A stretch of DNA of 64,000 nucleotides from Phycisphaerae bacterium (GCA_030432595.1 JAUIGU010000022.1:1-64000), one strand, 5' to 3'; counted from the stretch's first letter, positions 1 to 8,703 are shown. Numbers and translations: made by a program. The notes: a model not told the origin generated them from the letters alone.

Positions 1-553
1 ACACCATCTCGGCGCCGCCCAACCCGAGGCAGCGTGCGCCGTCGGGGAAGTGCCGGTCGTAGCAGATGTACACGCCGACCTTGCCGACACGCGTGTCGAA
101 CACGGGGTACCCGAGATTGCCCGGGCGGAAGTAGAACTTCTCCCAGAACCCGGGGTTGCAGTGCGGGATGTGGATCTTGCGGAACTTGCCCAGGTACGTG
201 CCGTCGGCGTCGATGACGGCGGCGGTGTTGTAGTACACGCCCGTCATCGCTTCCTCGTACATCGGCACGACCATGACCATCTTGTGCTTTTTGGCCAAGT
301 CCATCATGAGTTGCGTGGTCGGGCCGTCGGGGATCGGCTCGGTGAGCGAGTACCACTTGGTGTCCTGCTCGGCACAGAAGTACGGGCCGTAGAAAAGCTC
401 TTGGAGGCAGCAGACCTGCGCGCCTTGGTCGGCGGCCTGGGCGATGAGTTCGACGTGCTTGTCGATCATCGCCTGCTTGATCTTCTCGACCGGCGACGTG
501 GCCGGCTCACACAGGGCCGTCTGGATCAGGGCACCGCGGACATTTCGGGGCAT
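1..553 (-). CDS. Nitrilase-family amidohydrolase, beta-ureidopropionase / N-carbamoylputrescine amidase-like (C-terminus cut off)
   Basis: Carbon-nitrogen hydrolase superfamily, cytosolic, hydrolysing C-N bonds of N-carbamoyl or amide substrates. Translating the minus strand from the ATG at 553 gives 184 codons before the window ends, so the C-terminal third or so is missing. The Glu-Lys-Cys triad is visible: E52 (QELFYGPYF), K126 (FRKIHIP) and C164 (YICYDRHFPDGAR). A GGAG-type ribosome site lies about 9 nt before the ATG. It is divergent from a methylmalonate-semialdehyde dehydrogenase gene. That pairing suggests reductive pyrimidine (carbamoyl-beta-alanine) or polyamine breakdown feeding a semialdehyde; the substrate is inference, the fold and triad are seen. 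Confidence 0.85.
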   Translation of the reverse strand, partial: MPRNVRGALIQTALCEPATSPVEKIKQAMIDKHVELIAQAADQGAQVCCLQELFYGPYFCAEQDTKWYSLTEPIPDGPTTQLMMDLAKKHKMVMVVPMYEEAMTGVYYNTAAVIDADGTYLGKFRKIHIPHCNPGFWEKFYFRPGNLGYPVFDTRVGKVGVYICYDRHFPDGARCLGLGGAEMV

Positions 554-851
554 GGGGACAGACTCCGTCGTCGGATGGGGTAGGGGAGGTGCGGTTCGGT
601 AGGTCGTCAAGCCCGTTCGGCGTGCTGACTGAGGCCGGGGGCGTGGGTTTCCAAGACAGGCAACATTCCGTAACTTAGCGGGTCGGGATTCGGCACGCCA
701 GTGTTTTGTTTGGCCTGGGTATTCGGCCGTGTCTTCGTTTGTTTCAGAGCCGGGAGCGTCAGCGACCGGCCGAACCCCGTGGTGCTGACCGGTCGCTCAC
801 GCTCCCGGCTCTGATGGAACTTGCCTGCCCACATCAATTAGGCCCAACGTC
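554..851. other. Divergent intergenic region between nitrilase and mmsA
   Basis: No convincing gene. An ORF of 76 codons on the minus strand (607-837) is made mostly of the palindromic repeat at 745-813 and has no recognisable domain. The region must contain the start signals of two divergent genes, but I see no clear -35/-10 pair. Confidence 0.5.
745..813. repeat. Palindromic repeat, family F1 (GAGCCGGGAGCGT type)
   Basis: Two 25-nt arms at 745-769 and 789-813 are reverse complements with a single mismatch, around a 19-nt loop. The arm begins CAGAGCCGGGAGCG and ends GCGACCGG. A second, more degenerate member lies at 21521-21585. No U-tract follows either arm, so it is not a typical intrinsic terminator. 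Confidence 0.85.
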
Positions 852-2372
852 ATGACCCTCACCGCCTCCGCGTCCGGTTCTGAACTCCGTGTGCCGCAAC
901 TGATCGGCGGCCGATGGTCGGTCGTGGACGCGGCGCAGCACGGCGACGTCTTCAACCCCTCCAAAGGCACGGTGCTCGCGCGCGTCGCCTTAACCGGTGC
1001 CGAGGAAGCGGACGCCGCGGTCCGCGCCGCGCAGGCCGCGCTGCCGGGCTGGGCCGAGACGCCCGCGGTGGAACGCGCCCGGGTGATGTTCGCGTTCCGC
1101 GAAAAGATCGTCGCCCACTACGACGAACTGGCGCGCCTCGTCACGCGCGAGCACGGCAAAACCCACGCCGAGGCCCGGGCCGAGGTCCAGCGCGGTTTGG
1201 AGATGGTCGAGTACGCGTGCTCGGTACCGGCGCTCTTGGCCGGCGACACGTTCCCGCAGCTCGCCAACGGCGTGGACGGCGAGACGAACCGGCACCCCGT
1301 GGGCGTGTGCGTCGGGATCACGCCGTACAACTTCCCGCACATGGTGCCGCTGTGGATGTTCCCCATCGCGCTGATCTGCGGCAACACGTTCATCCTCAAG
1401 CCCAGCGAGAAGGTCCCGCTGTCCGCGGTGCGCCTCGGCGAGCTGCTCGTGGAATCGGGCGTCCCCGACGGTGTGTTCAACCTCGTACACGGCGGCAAGG
1501 ACATGGTCGATGCGCTGCTGACGCACGAAGGCGTCAACGCCGTGTCCTTCGTCGGCTCGACCGCGATCGCGAAGTACGTTTACACCACCGCGACCGCGCA
1601 CGGCAAGCGCGTGCAGTCGGCCGGCGGCGCGAAGAACCACCTGATCATCATGCCCGACGCCGACCTGGACCAGGCGGTCAAGGCGCTCGCGGCCTCGGCG
1701 TTCGGCTGCGCGGGGCAGCGGTGCATGGCCGGCAGCGTCGCGCTTGCGGCGGGGGGCGTCGGCGACGCGCTCATCGAGCGACTGGTCTCGCACGGCCGCA
1801 CCATCGACACCGCGCCCACGGACGGCAACGACGCCGCCGACATGGGGCCATTGATCAACGCGGCGCACCGTGACCGCGTGGCCGGCTATTTGGACACCGC
1901 CAAGAACGAAGGCGCCGATGTCGCGCTCGACGGCCGGGAGGTTGAAGCCGGCGACGCGTTCCTGCTCGGGCCCTGCGTCGTGGACCAGGTCACGCCCGAC
2001 ATGTCGCTGTGGAAGGACGAGATCTTTGGCCCGGTGCTGTCCGTCGTGCGCACCGACGACCTGGAAGAAGCCATCGCGGTCGGCCAGCGCTGCCCGTACG
2101 GCAACGGCGCGTCCATCTTTACCCAGAGCGGCCACGCGGCGCGCGAGTTCAAGCGCCGCTTCAACGCCGGCATGATCGGCGTCAACGTCGGCGTGCCCGC
2201 GCCCATGGCCTGGCTGCCCTTCACCGGGTGGAACCAGTCCTTCTTCGGCGACCTGCACATCCAGGGCACCGAAGGCGTCCACTTCTACACCCGACAGAAG
2301 ATGACGCTCACGCGATGGTTCGCCTCGGCCGCCGAGTCGCACCACGACCCGGTGTGGAAGAGTGGACGATAA
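852..2372 (+). CDS. mmsA: Methylmalonate-semialdehyde dehydrogenase (CoA-acylating), ALDH6 family
   Basis: Oxidises methylmalonate or malonate semialdehyde to propionyl-CoA or acetyl-CoA with NAD and CoA, at the end of valine, beta-alanine or inositol breakdown. The 506-residue length is normal. Family hallmarks visible: the ITPYNFPHMVPLWMFPIA segment (about 156-173), KPSEK (183-187), SFVGST (232-237), GGAKN in place of the catalytic Glu loop of other ALDHs (258-262), and the nucleophile C291 in CAGQRCMAG. The ATG at 852 follows the intergenic repeat closely and has no strong Shine-Dalgarno. The divergent nitrilase-family gene is a plausible supplier of the semialdehyde precursor (inference). 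Confidence 0.93.
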   Translation: MTLTASASGSELRVPQLIGGRWSVVDAAQHGDVFNPSKGTVLARVALTGAEEADAAVRAAQAALPGWAETPAVERARVMFAFREKIVAHYDELARLVTREHGKTHAEARAEVQRGLEMVEYACSVPALLAGDTFPQLANGVDGETNRHPVGVCVGITPYNFPHMVPLWMFPIALICGNTFILKPSEKVPLSAVRLGELLVESGVPDGVFNLVHGGKDMVDALLTHEGVNAVSFVGSTAIAKYVYTTATAHGKRVQSAGGAKNHLIIMPDADLDQAVKALAASAFGCAGQRCMAGSVALAAGGVGDALIERLVSHGRTIDTAPTDGNDAADMGPLINAAHRDRVAGYLDTAKNEGADVALDGREVEAGDAFLLGPCVVDQVTPDMSLWKDEIFGPVLSVVRTDDLEEAIAVGQRCPYGNGASIFTQSGHAAREFKRRFNAGMIGVNVGVPAPMAWLPFTGWNQSFFGDLHIQGTEGVHFYTRQKMTLTRWFASAAESHHDPVWKSGR

Positions 2373-2399
2373 CTGCTGCAATTTGCGATTTAACCTGAA

Positions 2400-2469
2400 C
2401 CCTCCCCTAACCCCTCCCAAAGGGAGGGGAACCGGATCTCCCCTCCCTTTGGGAGGGGCCGGGGGAGGG
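2400..2469. repeat. Palindromic repeat, family F3 (CCCCTCCCAAAGGGAGGGG type)
   Basis: Arms of 31 nt at 2400-2430 and 2439-2469 surround an 8-nt loop and differ at about four central positions; each arm is itself nearly palindromic. It lies directly between mmsA and the phosphoesterase gene, so it may separate or terminate transcripts, but no U-tract follows. Confidence 0.85.
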
Positions 2470-2495
2470 TGCCCACTGTTCGCCCGAAAGCCAAC

Positions 2496-3302
2496 ATGCC
2501 CACCGTCCTCCAACTCTCCGACCTGCACCTGGGCCGAATGCCCGAGCAAGACGATCAGCGCTGCGCGGCCCTCGTCGAGTTCGTGAAGCAGCAAGCGCCC
2601 GACCTGGTCGTCATCTCCGGCGACCTCTGCGACGATGCGCCCTGCCAACCGCAGCAGGTCGCGTACGGCAAGGCGCTAGTCGATGCGCTCGAGCCAACCA
2701 CGTTCGTCGTCCCCGGCAACCACGACGTCGGCAACAAGCCGGGCATCGAACACGACCCGCTCACGCCGACCCGCTACGAACACTGGCAACAAACCTTCGG
2801 CCCCGGATGGTTCCGCCGCGACTTCGAAAGCTGGACGGTTCTGGGCATCAACAGCCAGATCGTCAACAGCGGCTTCGACGCCGAGCGCGAGCAAGAGGCG
2901 TGGTTAGCGCAACAGATTGCGGACTGCGAGCGCTGTGTGGTGTTCACGCACATGCCGCTGGACCTGGCCGTGCTCGTTGATGTGCATGAGGACAAACGGA
3001 GCAACCTGCGCTACTGGCCGGTCGATCCGCCTGGACGGTCAAGAATCCTCGAAATGTTGCGAAACCCGAAAGTCCGGCTGGTTTGCTCGGGGCACCTGCA
3101 CAACCTCGCGTCGCTGCCGCACGCGAGCCCGCCGCGTTTGTGGTGCCCGTCGCTGTCGTTTGGCGTGATCATCCCAGGCGTGACCGGCGCCGTCGGCGCG
3201 GGCGAACGCATCGGCGCAATCCGGCACGAACTCACCGACTCCGGCGTCGCGTCCACGTTCGTGCCCGTCGACCTGCCCGTGTCGGCGACGATGACGATCT
3301 GA
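2496..3302 (+). CDS. Metallophosphoesterase (calcineurin-like, Icc/CpdA type)
   Basis: Binuclear-metal phosphoesterase of 268 residues from the ATG at 2496. The metal-binding motifs appear in order: DLH (SDLHLGR), GD (VISGDLCDD), GNHD (VVPGNHDVG), H (VFTHMPLD) and GHLH (CSGHLHN). This is the complete set for the family, so it is probably active. A GTG at 2469 in the same frame would add nine residues, but it falls inside the F3 repeat, so the ATG next to the conserved VLQLSDLH strand is preferred. The substrate (cyclic nucleotide, nucleotide sugar or phosphoprotein) cannot be told from sequence. It converges with the secretion operon. Confidence 0.85.
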   Translation: MPTVLQLSDLHLGRMPEQDDQRCAALVEFVKQQAPDLVVISGDLCDDAPCQPQQVAYGKALVDALEPTTFVVPGNHDVGNKPGIEHDPLTPTRYEHWQQTFGPGWFRRDFESWTVLGINSQIVNSGFDAEREQEAWLAQQIADCERCVVFTHMPLDLAVLVDVHEDKRSNLRYWPVDPPGRSRILEMLRNPKVRLVCSGHLHNLASLPHASPPRLWCPSLSFGVIIPGVTGAVGAGERIGAIRHELTDSGVASTFVPVDLPVSATMTI

Positions 3303-3442
3303 ACGCTTGGGAAGTCCGGAGGTCGCGGTCTGCCGGGTGCCACGGACGTTTACTCGCGTGACTTCAATTTCTGTGCTTCGCGGTCTCTAGCGCTCGTCAC
3401 GGATTGAAGTCCGAGGTACCTCTCAGCGCCGACCGGACGATC

Positions 3443-3880
3443 TCAATGTGTCCGGTACAACTCCGCGCTCGTCACGGCCCATCCGGCGTTGCCGTCACGT
3501 TGCCAAACCACGCGCTGCTCGGCTTCGGCGTCGCCCAGTGTGGCCGTGATGATCGCCGCGCGGGTGTCCGGGGCCTTCTCATCCGGCGTCAACGTGACCG
3601 TAAGCGTCGCCGAATCCGCGAGCGCTCCGGGCAGAGGTACGTCCCACGATTCGTCTGGTGGCATGTTATGGTCGGGCGCGTTCAGGCGTTCGTGGGCGGC
3701 GTCCGCGCCGGCGCGGAGCAGTTGTGTCAACTGTGTTTCGTCCCGCAGGTCGTGCGTCCGCCGGACATCCAGGCGGAACATCGACGTCAACGACAGCGCC
3801 GCGACTCCGAGCAGGCCCAGCGCGAGTATTGCGACCACCGACGCCACGCCCCGGTGGTGTTTTCCACACGCTCCGGTCAC
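3443..3880 (-). CDS. GspK/PilX-like minor pseudopilin
   Basis: Last gene of the minus-strand secretion operon; 145 residues. It begins with basic residues, then a hydrophobic helix at about 13-32 (GVASVVAILALGLLGVAALS) preceded by HHRG, which resembles a prepilin peptidase site. As in GspK/PilX proteins there is no Glu at +5. The rest is a soluble region without recognised motifs, and much shorter than classical GspK (over 300 residues). The GTG start overlaps the preceding stop (GTGA at 3877-3880), so it is translationally coupled. The exact pseudopilin class is uncertain. Confidence 0.6.
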   Translation of the reverse strand: MTGACGKHHRGVASVVAILALGLLGVAALSLTSMFRLDVRRTHDLRDETQLTQLLRAGADAAHERLNAPDHNMPPDESWDVPLPGALADSATLTVTLTPDEKAPDTRAAIITATLGDAEAEQRVVWQRDGNAGWAVTSAELYRTH

Positions 3881-4392
3881 CGCGCACCTCCTGTCGATGT
3901 GCGTCGCAGCCGGCGCAACTCGCTCACGAGTGTGACCGCGGCGTCGTCCATCAAGACCCGGACCGTGCCCGCGTCAACCGCCTCGAACCGCAGCACCTCG
4001 GGCAGCGGCATCTCGGTCACGGCGTCGTCCGCATCGCCCGCATCGCTTTCGGTCGCCACTGTGCGGCGCAGCGCCGGCGTGCCGAACGTGTCGTCATCCG
4101 CGCCGTCGGCGGTCCACGTCGCGTGGACGCCGTACGTGACCGCCGCGCCGTCGCCGCGCACGACCTTGAGCGCGCCCTCGCCCGTGATCCGCAGTTCGGC
4201 GGCGTTCCACACGTCGGCCCTGAGGCGGCGCAGCGCGGTCTCGACGTGGATCGTCGACCACGCCGCGCGGTCGGCCGCACCCTGCACCGACACCGAGCCC
4301 AGGTACAGCCGGCTCGTCAACGCGATCACCACCGCGAACACGCTTACGGCCACCAGCACCTCCATCAACGTCGTCCCGGATCGGCGCGTCAC
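3877..4392 (-). CDS. Prepilin-type protein, GspJ/PilW-like
   Basis: 171-residue pseudopilin. Starting at the GTG at 4392, the protein opens with TRRSG/TTLMEV followed by a hydrophobic helix (LVAVSVFAVVIALTS); cleavage after Gly leaves Glu at +5, the classical N-methylation motif. The start is chosen because GTG at 4392 overlaps the upstream stop (GTGA) and puts the motif at the N-terminus; a longer reading up to 4464 would only add an arginine-rich shadow. The soluble part contains beta-rich segments as in GspJ (LRRLRADVWNAAELRI). Overlaps the downstream gene by 4 nt. Confidence 0.75.
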   Translation of the reverse strand: MTRRSGTTLMEVLVAVSVFAVVIALTSRLYLGSVSVQGAADRAAWSTIHVETALRRLRADVWNAAELRITGEGALKVVRGDGAAVTYGVHATWTADGADDDTFGTPALRRTVATESDAGDADDAVTEMPLPEVLRFEAVDAGTVRVLMDDAAVTLVSELRRLRRTSTGGAR

Positions 4393-4721
4393 GGCAGCCC
4401 TCCTTCCGGCAGCCCCACGAACAACTCCGCCGTGCCGCCGGCGTACGACAACGAAAGCCGGCACCAGCGCGCATCGACCGTTTCAATCGTCACACCCGAC
4501 TCCGCGATGTCGCCGCCAAGCTCCATCGCCGCGGCGGCCGCTTCAAGAACGCGCAACGCCTCGCGCTCCGCGGCGAGCCGTCCGGCGACCCGGCGCTGCT
4601 GACCGGCCGTGGTCGCCAGTGCCGTGACCATCGCCGTGATCAGTACGAGCCCCACGAACGAGTCGAACACCACCGCGCCGCGGCGGCGTGAATCCCGGCG
4701 CGTTTTCGCGTGGGTTTTCAT
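4389..4721 (-). CDS. Small prepilin-like protein (GspI-position pseudopilin)
   Basis: 110 residues from the ATG at 4721, preceded by the strongest Shine-Dalgarno in the operon (GGGAGGTGAT). N-terminus is basic (KTRRDSRRRG), then a hydrophobic stretch (AVVFDSFVGLVLITAMVTALATT); cleavage after Gly15 would put Asp, not Glu, at +5, a variation on the prepilin motif. Its place between GspF-like and GspJ-like genes fits GspI. The start overlaps the upstream stop as TGATG. Confidence 0.6.
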   Translation of the reverse strand: MKTHAKTRRDSRRRGAVVFDSFVGLVLITAMVTALATTAGQQRRVAGRLAAEREALRVLEAAAAAMELGGDIAESGVTIETVDARWCRLSLSYAGGTAELFVGLPEGGLP

Positions 4722-6040
4722 CACATCACCTCCCACGCCGGCACGAGCGACTCGATGAGCGTCGCCAACGGCATCATCAGGCTGACCGCGATCCATCCCA
4801 CGACCACGGCCAGCGCCAGTGTTACCACCGGCAGCGCCGCAGCCCGCATCAACAGCACCGCACGGCTGAACCGGCCGGCGTGATACCGCGACAGGAACTC
4901 GAACGCCCGGACCAGGTCCGGCGTGAGCGACGCGCTGCTCAGGATGCCGCGCTCGAGCCGGCCCAGCCTCGCCGCGCCCGCGGCCGCGCCCACCGGTTCG
5001 CCCCGCTCGACCGCGGCCGCTAGGTGGGTGAGTCGTCGCTGCGCCACGGCGTTGCCGCCCGCGGTCGCCGCGCCGCGCAGCGCGTCGGGCAACCCGCGTC
5101 CGGCGCGCAGCCCCTCCGCCGTCATCTGGAACGCCTCGCGCCACGCCCGCGACCGCACCACCCCGCCCAGCCACGGCAGCCGCCACGCCCAACGGTCAAA
5201 GAAGCGTCGCCCCGCCGGCTCCTCGCGCTCGGAACGTCCGATCGTCCGCAGCGCCCTGCCGGCCACCAGCCCCACCATGACCACCGCCACGACGATCAGC
5301 CCGTATGTCACGCCGACGCTCCACTCGAACGTGACGCGCGTCACCCACGGCAGCGCCGTGCCGAAATCGTCGAAGATGTCGATGAACCGCGGGAAGATCA
5401 GCAGGTTCATCGCCCCCAGCACCGTGAGCACAAAGCAACACATCACCATGCCGTACGCCCCGCCCATCACCGGCGTCGACGACGCCTCGCGCAGGCCGCT
5501 GAGGTTCCGGCGGTAAAGCCCGGTCAGCACGGTGGGCAGCCGGCCCATCGCCTCGGCGGCGGCGATGGTGCGCCGCGTCCGCCAGTCGACCTCCGGGACG
5601 TCGCGCTCCAGCGCCTCGCCCAGCGTGCCGCCCTCGGTGAGCGTGGCCGCGATGCGCTCGAGCCGGCGGCGCACCCGGCCGCGCTCGCTGCGCGCCGCGA
5701 CATCCAGCATCGCCGTCAACGGCAGGTTCAGCCGCACCGCCTGCTCGAGGTAGCCCAGGACGGTCGACGCCCGCCGCTGCCGGGCCTTCCGCGACGCCCG
5801 TGCGAATAGCAACACGAACAGCAGCGCCGCCGGCGGCGCAAACAGCAGCAGGAACGGCACCGTGTACGCGAACAGCCCCGACAACAGCACCAGCATGCCC
5901 AGGCCCACGACCGCCCAGATCAGGATGTCGAACGCCCGGGCGATCAAACCGAACACCGTGATGTGTTTCAACTGCCACGCCGCGACCGCGATCACGCCGG
6001 CCACGACGAACAAGACCGGGATGACGACGAACGGTTCCAC
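4721..6040 (-). CDS. Second GspF-like inner-membrane platform protein, divergent
   Basis: 439 residues with N-terminal transmembrane helices (about 5-25 and 42-80), a cytoplasmic four-helix region resembling the GspF repeat (GYLEQAVRLNLPLTAML ... LGEALERDVPEVDWRTRRTI), a TM pair near the middle, a second repeat (FQMTAEGLRAGRGLPDALR) and a C-terminal TM helix. This is the double-repeat layout of T2SSF proteins, but with an extra N-terminal membrane region. It lies just downstream of a more conventional gspF. Two GspF-type proteins in one operon suggest a heteromeric platform (inference). Confidence 0.7.
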   Translation of the reverse strand: MEPFVVIPVLFVVAGVIAVAAWQLKHITVFGLIARAFDILIWAVVGLGMLVLLSGLFAYTVPFLLLFAPPAALLFVLLFARASRKARQRRASTVLGYLEQAVRLNLPLTAMLDVAARSERGRVRRRLERIAATLTEGGTLGEALERDVPEVDWRTRRTIAAAEAMGRLPTVLTGLYRRNLSGLREASSTPVMGGAYGMVMCCFVLTVLGAMNLLIFPRFIDIFDDFGTALPWVTRVTFEWSVGVTYGLIVVAVVMVGLVAGRALRTIGRSEREEPAGRRFFDRWAWRLPWLGGVVRSRAWREAFQMTAEGLRAGRGLPDALRGAATAGGNAVAQRRLTHLAAAVERGEPVGAAAGAARLGRLERGILSSASLTPDLVRAFEFLSRYHAGRFSRAVLLMRAAALPVVTLALAVVVGWIAVSLMMPLATLIESLVPAWEVM

Positions 6041-6094
6041 GAAGGCGGTGTGCTCCAGACCCGGGAAGAACTCACAAAAACAAAGTCGTCCCGC

Positions 6095-7306
6095 TCACAT
6101 CAACGACGACATCAGTTTGACCAGCGGCAGGAACAGCACGATCACCGCCGTGCTCACCACCCCGCCCACGATGATGAGCATGAACGGCGCCAACGAGACC
6201 TGCAGCGTGTTGAGTCGCATCTCGGCCTGCTGCTCGAACATCGCGGCCAGGTCGCCGAGCATCGCCGACAAATCCGCCCGCTGCGACGCCAATTCCATCG
6301 ACGCCGGCACGGTCGCGGGGATGATCTCGAGGTGCCCCGCCCAGTTCAGCGGCTTGCCCGCCTCGAGCGTGTCGATCAGCCGCGCCGTGTCCCGCCGCAC
6401 CGGCCCCGAGCCGACGGCGTCGCGCGCGAGCGCCAGCGCCGTGGGCAGGTCCAGCCCGGCGCTCACGCCCAGCCGCAGCAGGTCGCACCACCGCGTCATC
6501 AGGTTCCGGTTCACCGCCCGGCCCACCAGCGGCAGCGGCAGCAACAGGTGGTCGCGCAGCGCGCCGCCCAGGCCCATGCGCGTCAACACCCACACGGTCA
6601 GCGGAACGCCCACCAGCAGCACGCCAAACCCGATCAGCAGCGGCAGCGCAAACGTCGAAAGCGACAGCGCCGCGCTGGTCAGCGTCGGGAGCTCCATGGC
6701 GAAGTCGTCGTACATCTCGCCGAACTGCGGCATGATCACCACGCCGATGAACCCCAGCACCGCCACGAGCACGACCAGCACGACCAGCGGGTACGCGCCC
6801 GCGCGCCACAGCGCCGCCTGGAGCCGACGCGTCATCTCCATGTGCCGGCTGAGGTTCAGGAGCACGCCCGACAGCCGGTTGGACCGGATGCCCGCGTCCA
6901 CGAGCCGGCCGTACAGCGGCGGGAATAACTGCCGGTTCGCCTCAAACGCCTCAGGCAGCGTCGCGCCGGCGTCGAGCGCGTCCGCCACCGCGCGCACCGA
7001 CGCCGCGAGCCGGCCGCGCCGCATGTCCTCGGCGATCAGCCGCAGCCCCGACTCCACCGGCAGGCCCGCGTCCGTGAGCTGGGCGAGCTGCTGGTTGAAC
7101 GCGTAGAAGTCGTCGCCGCGCAGCGGGCGCGGCGTCACGTCGTGTCGCTCCTCGAGTTCGAGCACGCGCAGCTCGGCGCGTTCGAGCACGGCGCGGGCGT
7201 CGTCGGCGTCCTTCGCGCGCAGCGTGCCCGACAGCGGGTGTCCGTCCGCCGCCTGGGCCTCGTAACGGAAGTCGCGCAGCGCGGCCGCACCGGTGTCGTC
7301 GTTCAT
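6095..7306 (-). CDS. gspF: Type II secretion / type IV pilus inner-membrane platform protein GspF-like
   Basis: 403 residues, normal for GspF/PilC. The N-terminus has the small FRYEAQAADGHPLSGTLRA domain found before the first T2SSF repeat; the first repeat starts near FNQQLAQLTDAGLPVESGLRL, followed by TM helices (YPLVVLVVLVAVLGFIGVVI and LPLLIGFGVLLVGVPLTVWV). The second repeat begins near WCDLLRLGVSAGLDLPTALAL and ends in a C-terminal TM helix (LIIVGGVVSTAVIVLFLPLV). The platform connects the cytoplasmic ATPase to the growing pseudopilus. It sits 63 nt after the GspE-like ATPase gene. Confidence 0.88.
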   Translation of the reverse strand: MNDDTGAAALRDFRYEAQAADGHPLSGTLRAKDADDARAVLERAELRVLELEERHDVTPRPLRGDDFYAFNQQLAQLTDAGLPVESGLRLIAEDMRRGRLAASVRAVADALDAGATLPEAFEANRQLFPPLYGRLVDAGIRSNRLSGVLLNLSRHMEMTRRLQAALWRAGAYPLVVLVVLVAVLGFIGVVIMPQFGEMYDDFAMELPTLTSAALSLSTFALPLLIGFGVLLVGVPLTVWVLTRMGLGGALRDHLLLPLPLVGRAVNRNLMTRWCDLLRLGVSAGLDLPTALALARDAVGSGPVRRDTARLIDTLEAGKPLNWAGHLEIIPATVPASMELASQRADLSAMLGDLAAMFEQQAEMRLNTLQVSLAPFMLIIVGGVVSTAVIVLFLPLVKLMSSLM

Positions 7307-7369
7307 CGGCGGGGTCCCCCGGCTCGGTCGTGTTTCATCGGTCGGACCTTTTCGGCCCAGTCAGAATGG

Positions 7370-8581
7370 CTACGCAAGGTCCTCTCCCGGGTCGTTTCTC
7401 TGGTTGGGTTCGGCTTCCTCGCCGAACACACGCACCCACTCGGGCTTATCCATCGCGCCGGCGCGGATCAGGTCCTGGGCAACGTCGCGCAGGTCCGCGT
7501 AGGTCGATTGTGCGCGGAACGCCTCGTCGAGCGCGTCCGTGCCGCCGCCGCGCAGCACCGCGTCCCGCGCGGCCTGATCCATGTGTGCATACGACGCGAC
7601 CGGCATCCTTCCTGCGTACCCGCCGGTTCCGTCGCAACGCCGCACCAGCCGCAGCATCACCACGCCCACCAGCGCCCCCGCGACCTGGTAACGCTCGAGC
7701 CCCATCTCCAGCAGCCGCGCCACCGCGCCCGCCGGGCCGCCCGCGTGCAGCGTCGAGACCAGCCGGTGCCCCGACAGCGCCGCCTGCACCGCCACCGCCG
7801 CCGTTGCCGCGTCACGGATCTCGCCCAGCGCCAGCACCTGCGGGTCTTGTCGCAGCATGCTCCGCAGCGCGCGTTCGTACGTCAGCTCGCCGAACGGCGT
7901 GACCTGCACCTGCGTCACGCCCGGCAGGTCGCGCTCGATCGGGTCTTCGAGCGCGACGACGCTCACGCCGGCGTGGGTCTGCACGAGGTGCTCGAGCAGC
8001 GCGTAGGTCGTCGTCGTCTTGCCCGAACCGGCCGGGCCGCACAACAGCAGCATCCCCGCGTCGGCCGAGGCGAACGATCGCAAACCCCGCAACACCGCCG
8101 GCGGCATGCCCAGATCGTTGAGGTTGCGCGGCTGGATCAACTCCGCGGGCAGCCGCACCACCGCGCGCAGGCCGTGGTTCGTCGGCATCACCGAGACCCG
8201 CAGGTCCAGCGCCGCGGGCATCTCTGTCTTTTCCGATGGGGCCGCTTCCAACGCGTCTTCGTCCGAAAGCACGACGCGGCAGCGCCCCTCCTGCGGGATG
8301 TCCAGCCGGTAGGTCAGCAGCTTGGCGAGCACCATCAAACGGTTGACGCGGGCCCGGCCCTGGGTGTGATCGATCTGTTCCAGCGTGTCGAGCATCCCGT
8401 CCACGCGCAGCCGGACGTCGTAGCCCCGGGCGGTGGGTTCCAGGTGCAGGTCGGACGCGCGTTTGGACACGGCGTCGCGCAGCAGCGACACAACCCCGGG
8501 TTTGGCGTCGTGCGGGCCGGGGCCCGGTTCCGGTCCTTCGTTCGGCAGGTCGGCAAGATGGGCGGCGCGGAGCGGGGCCAT
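7370..8581 (-). CDS. GspE/PilB-like secretion ATPase, short form lacking the zinc domain
   Basis: 403 residues from the ATG at 8581. The conserved core is present: SDLHLEP with an RVDGMLD strand near the N-terminus, Walker A GPAGSGKTTTT, the Asp-box region (ALEDPIERDLPGVTQVQV), Walker B-like LALGEIRD and the His box STLHAGG. Compared with GspE/PilB (about 500-570 residues) it lacks the N-terminal T2SSE_N/MshEN domain. The four-Cys zinc subdomain is reduced to one Cys (LVRRCDGTGG). It heads the operon. The start is set by homology to the core and by divergence from the gene at 8704. Powers pseudopilus or pilus assembly. Confidence 0.85.
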   Translation of the reverse strand: MAPLRAAHLADLPNEGPEPGPGPHDAKPGVVSLLRDAVSKRASDLHLEPTARGYDVRLRVDGMLDTLEQIDHTQGRARVNRLMVLAKLLTYRLDIPQEGRCRVVLSDEDALEAAPSEKTEMPAALDLRVSVMPTNHGLRAVVRLPAELIQPRNLNDLGMPPAVLRGLRSFASADAGMLLLCGPAGSGKTTTTYALLEHLVQTHAGVSVVALEDPIERDLPGVTQVQVTPFGELTYERALRSMLRQDPQVLALGEIRDAATAAVAVQAALSGHRLVSTLHAGGPAGAVARLLEMGLERYQVAGALVGVVMLRLVRRCDGTGGYAGRMPVASYAHMDQAARDAVLRGGGTDALDEAFRAQSTYADLRDVAQDLIRAGAMDKPEWVRVFGEEAEPNQRNDPGEDLA

Positions 8582-8703
8582 TACCCCATGGACGTTAGCC
8601 GAGCGGGGTTGATTCGGCCAACGCGCCGCGGCGGCATTCCGAGGCGTTTCTTTCAAAGAAAGGCGCACACCCCCGTGGCCCGGCGATCCTCTAAAATCCG
8701 GGT

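Noticed and set aside
607-837. 76-codon ORF on the minus strand between the nitrilase gene and mmsA
   Set aside because: It consists largely of the F1 palindrome, has no domain, and no conserved start; treated as non-coding.
3360-3411. GACTTCAAT / ATTGAAGTC inverted repeat as a terminator between convergent genes
   Set aside because: Loop of 34 nt and no U-tract; too weak.
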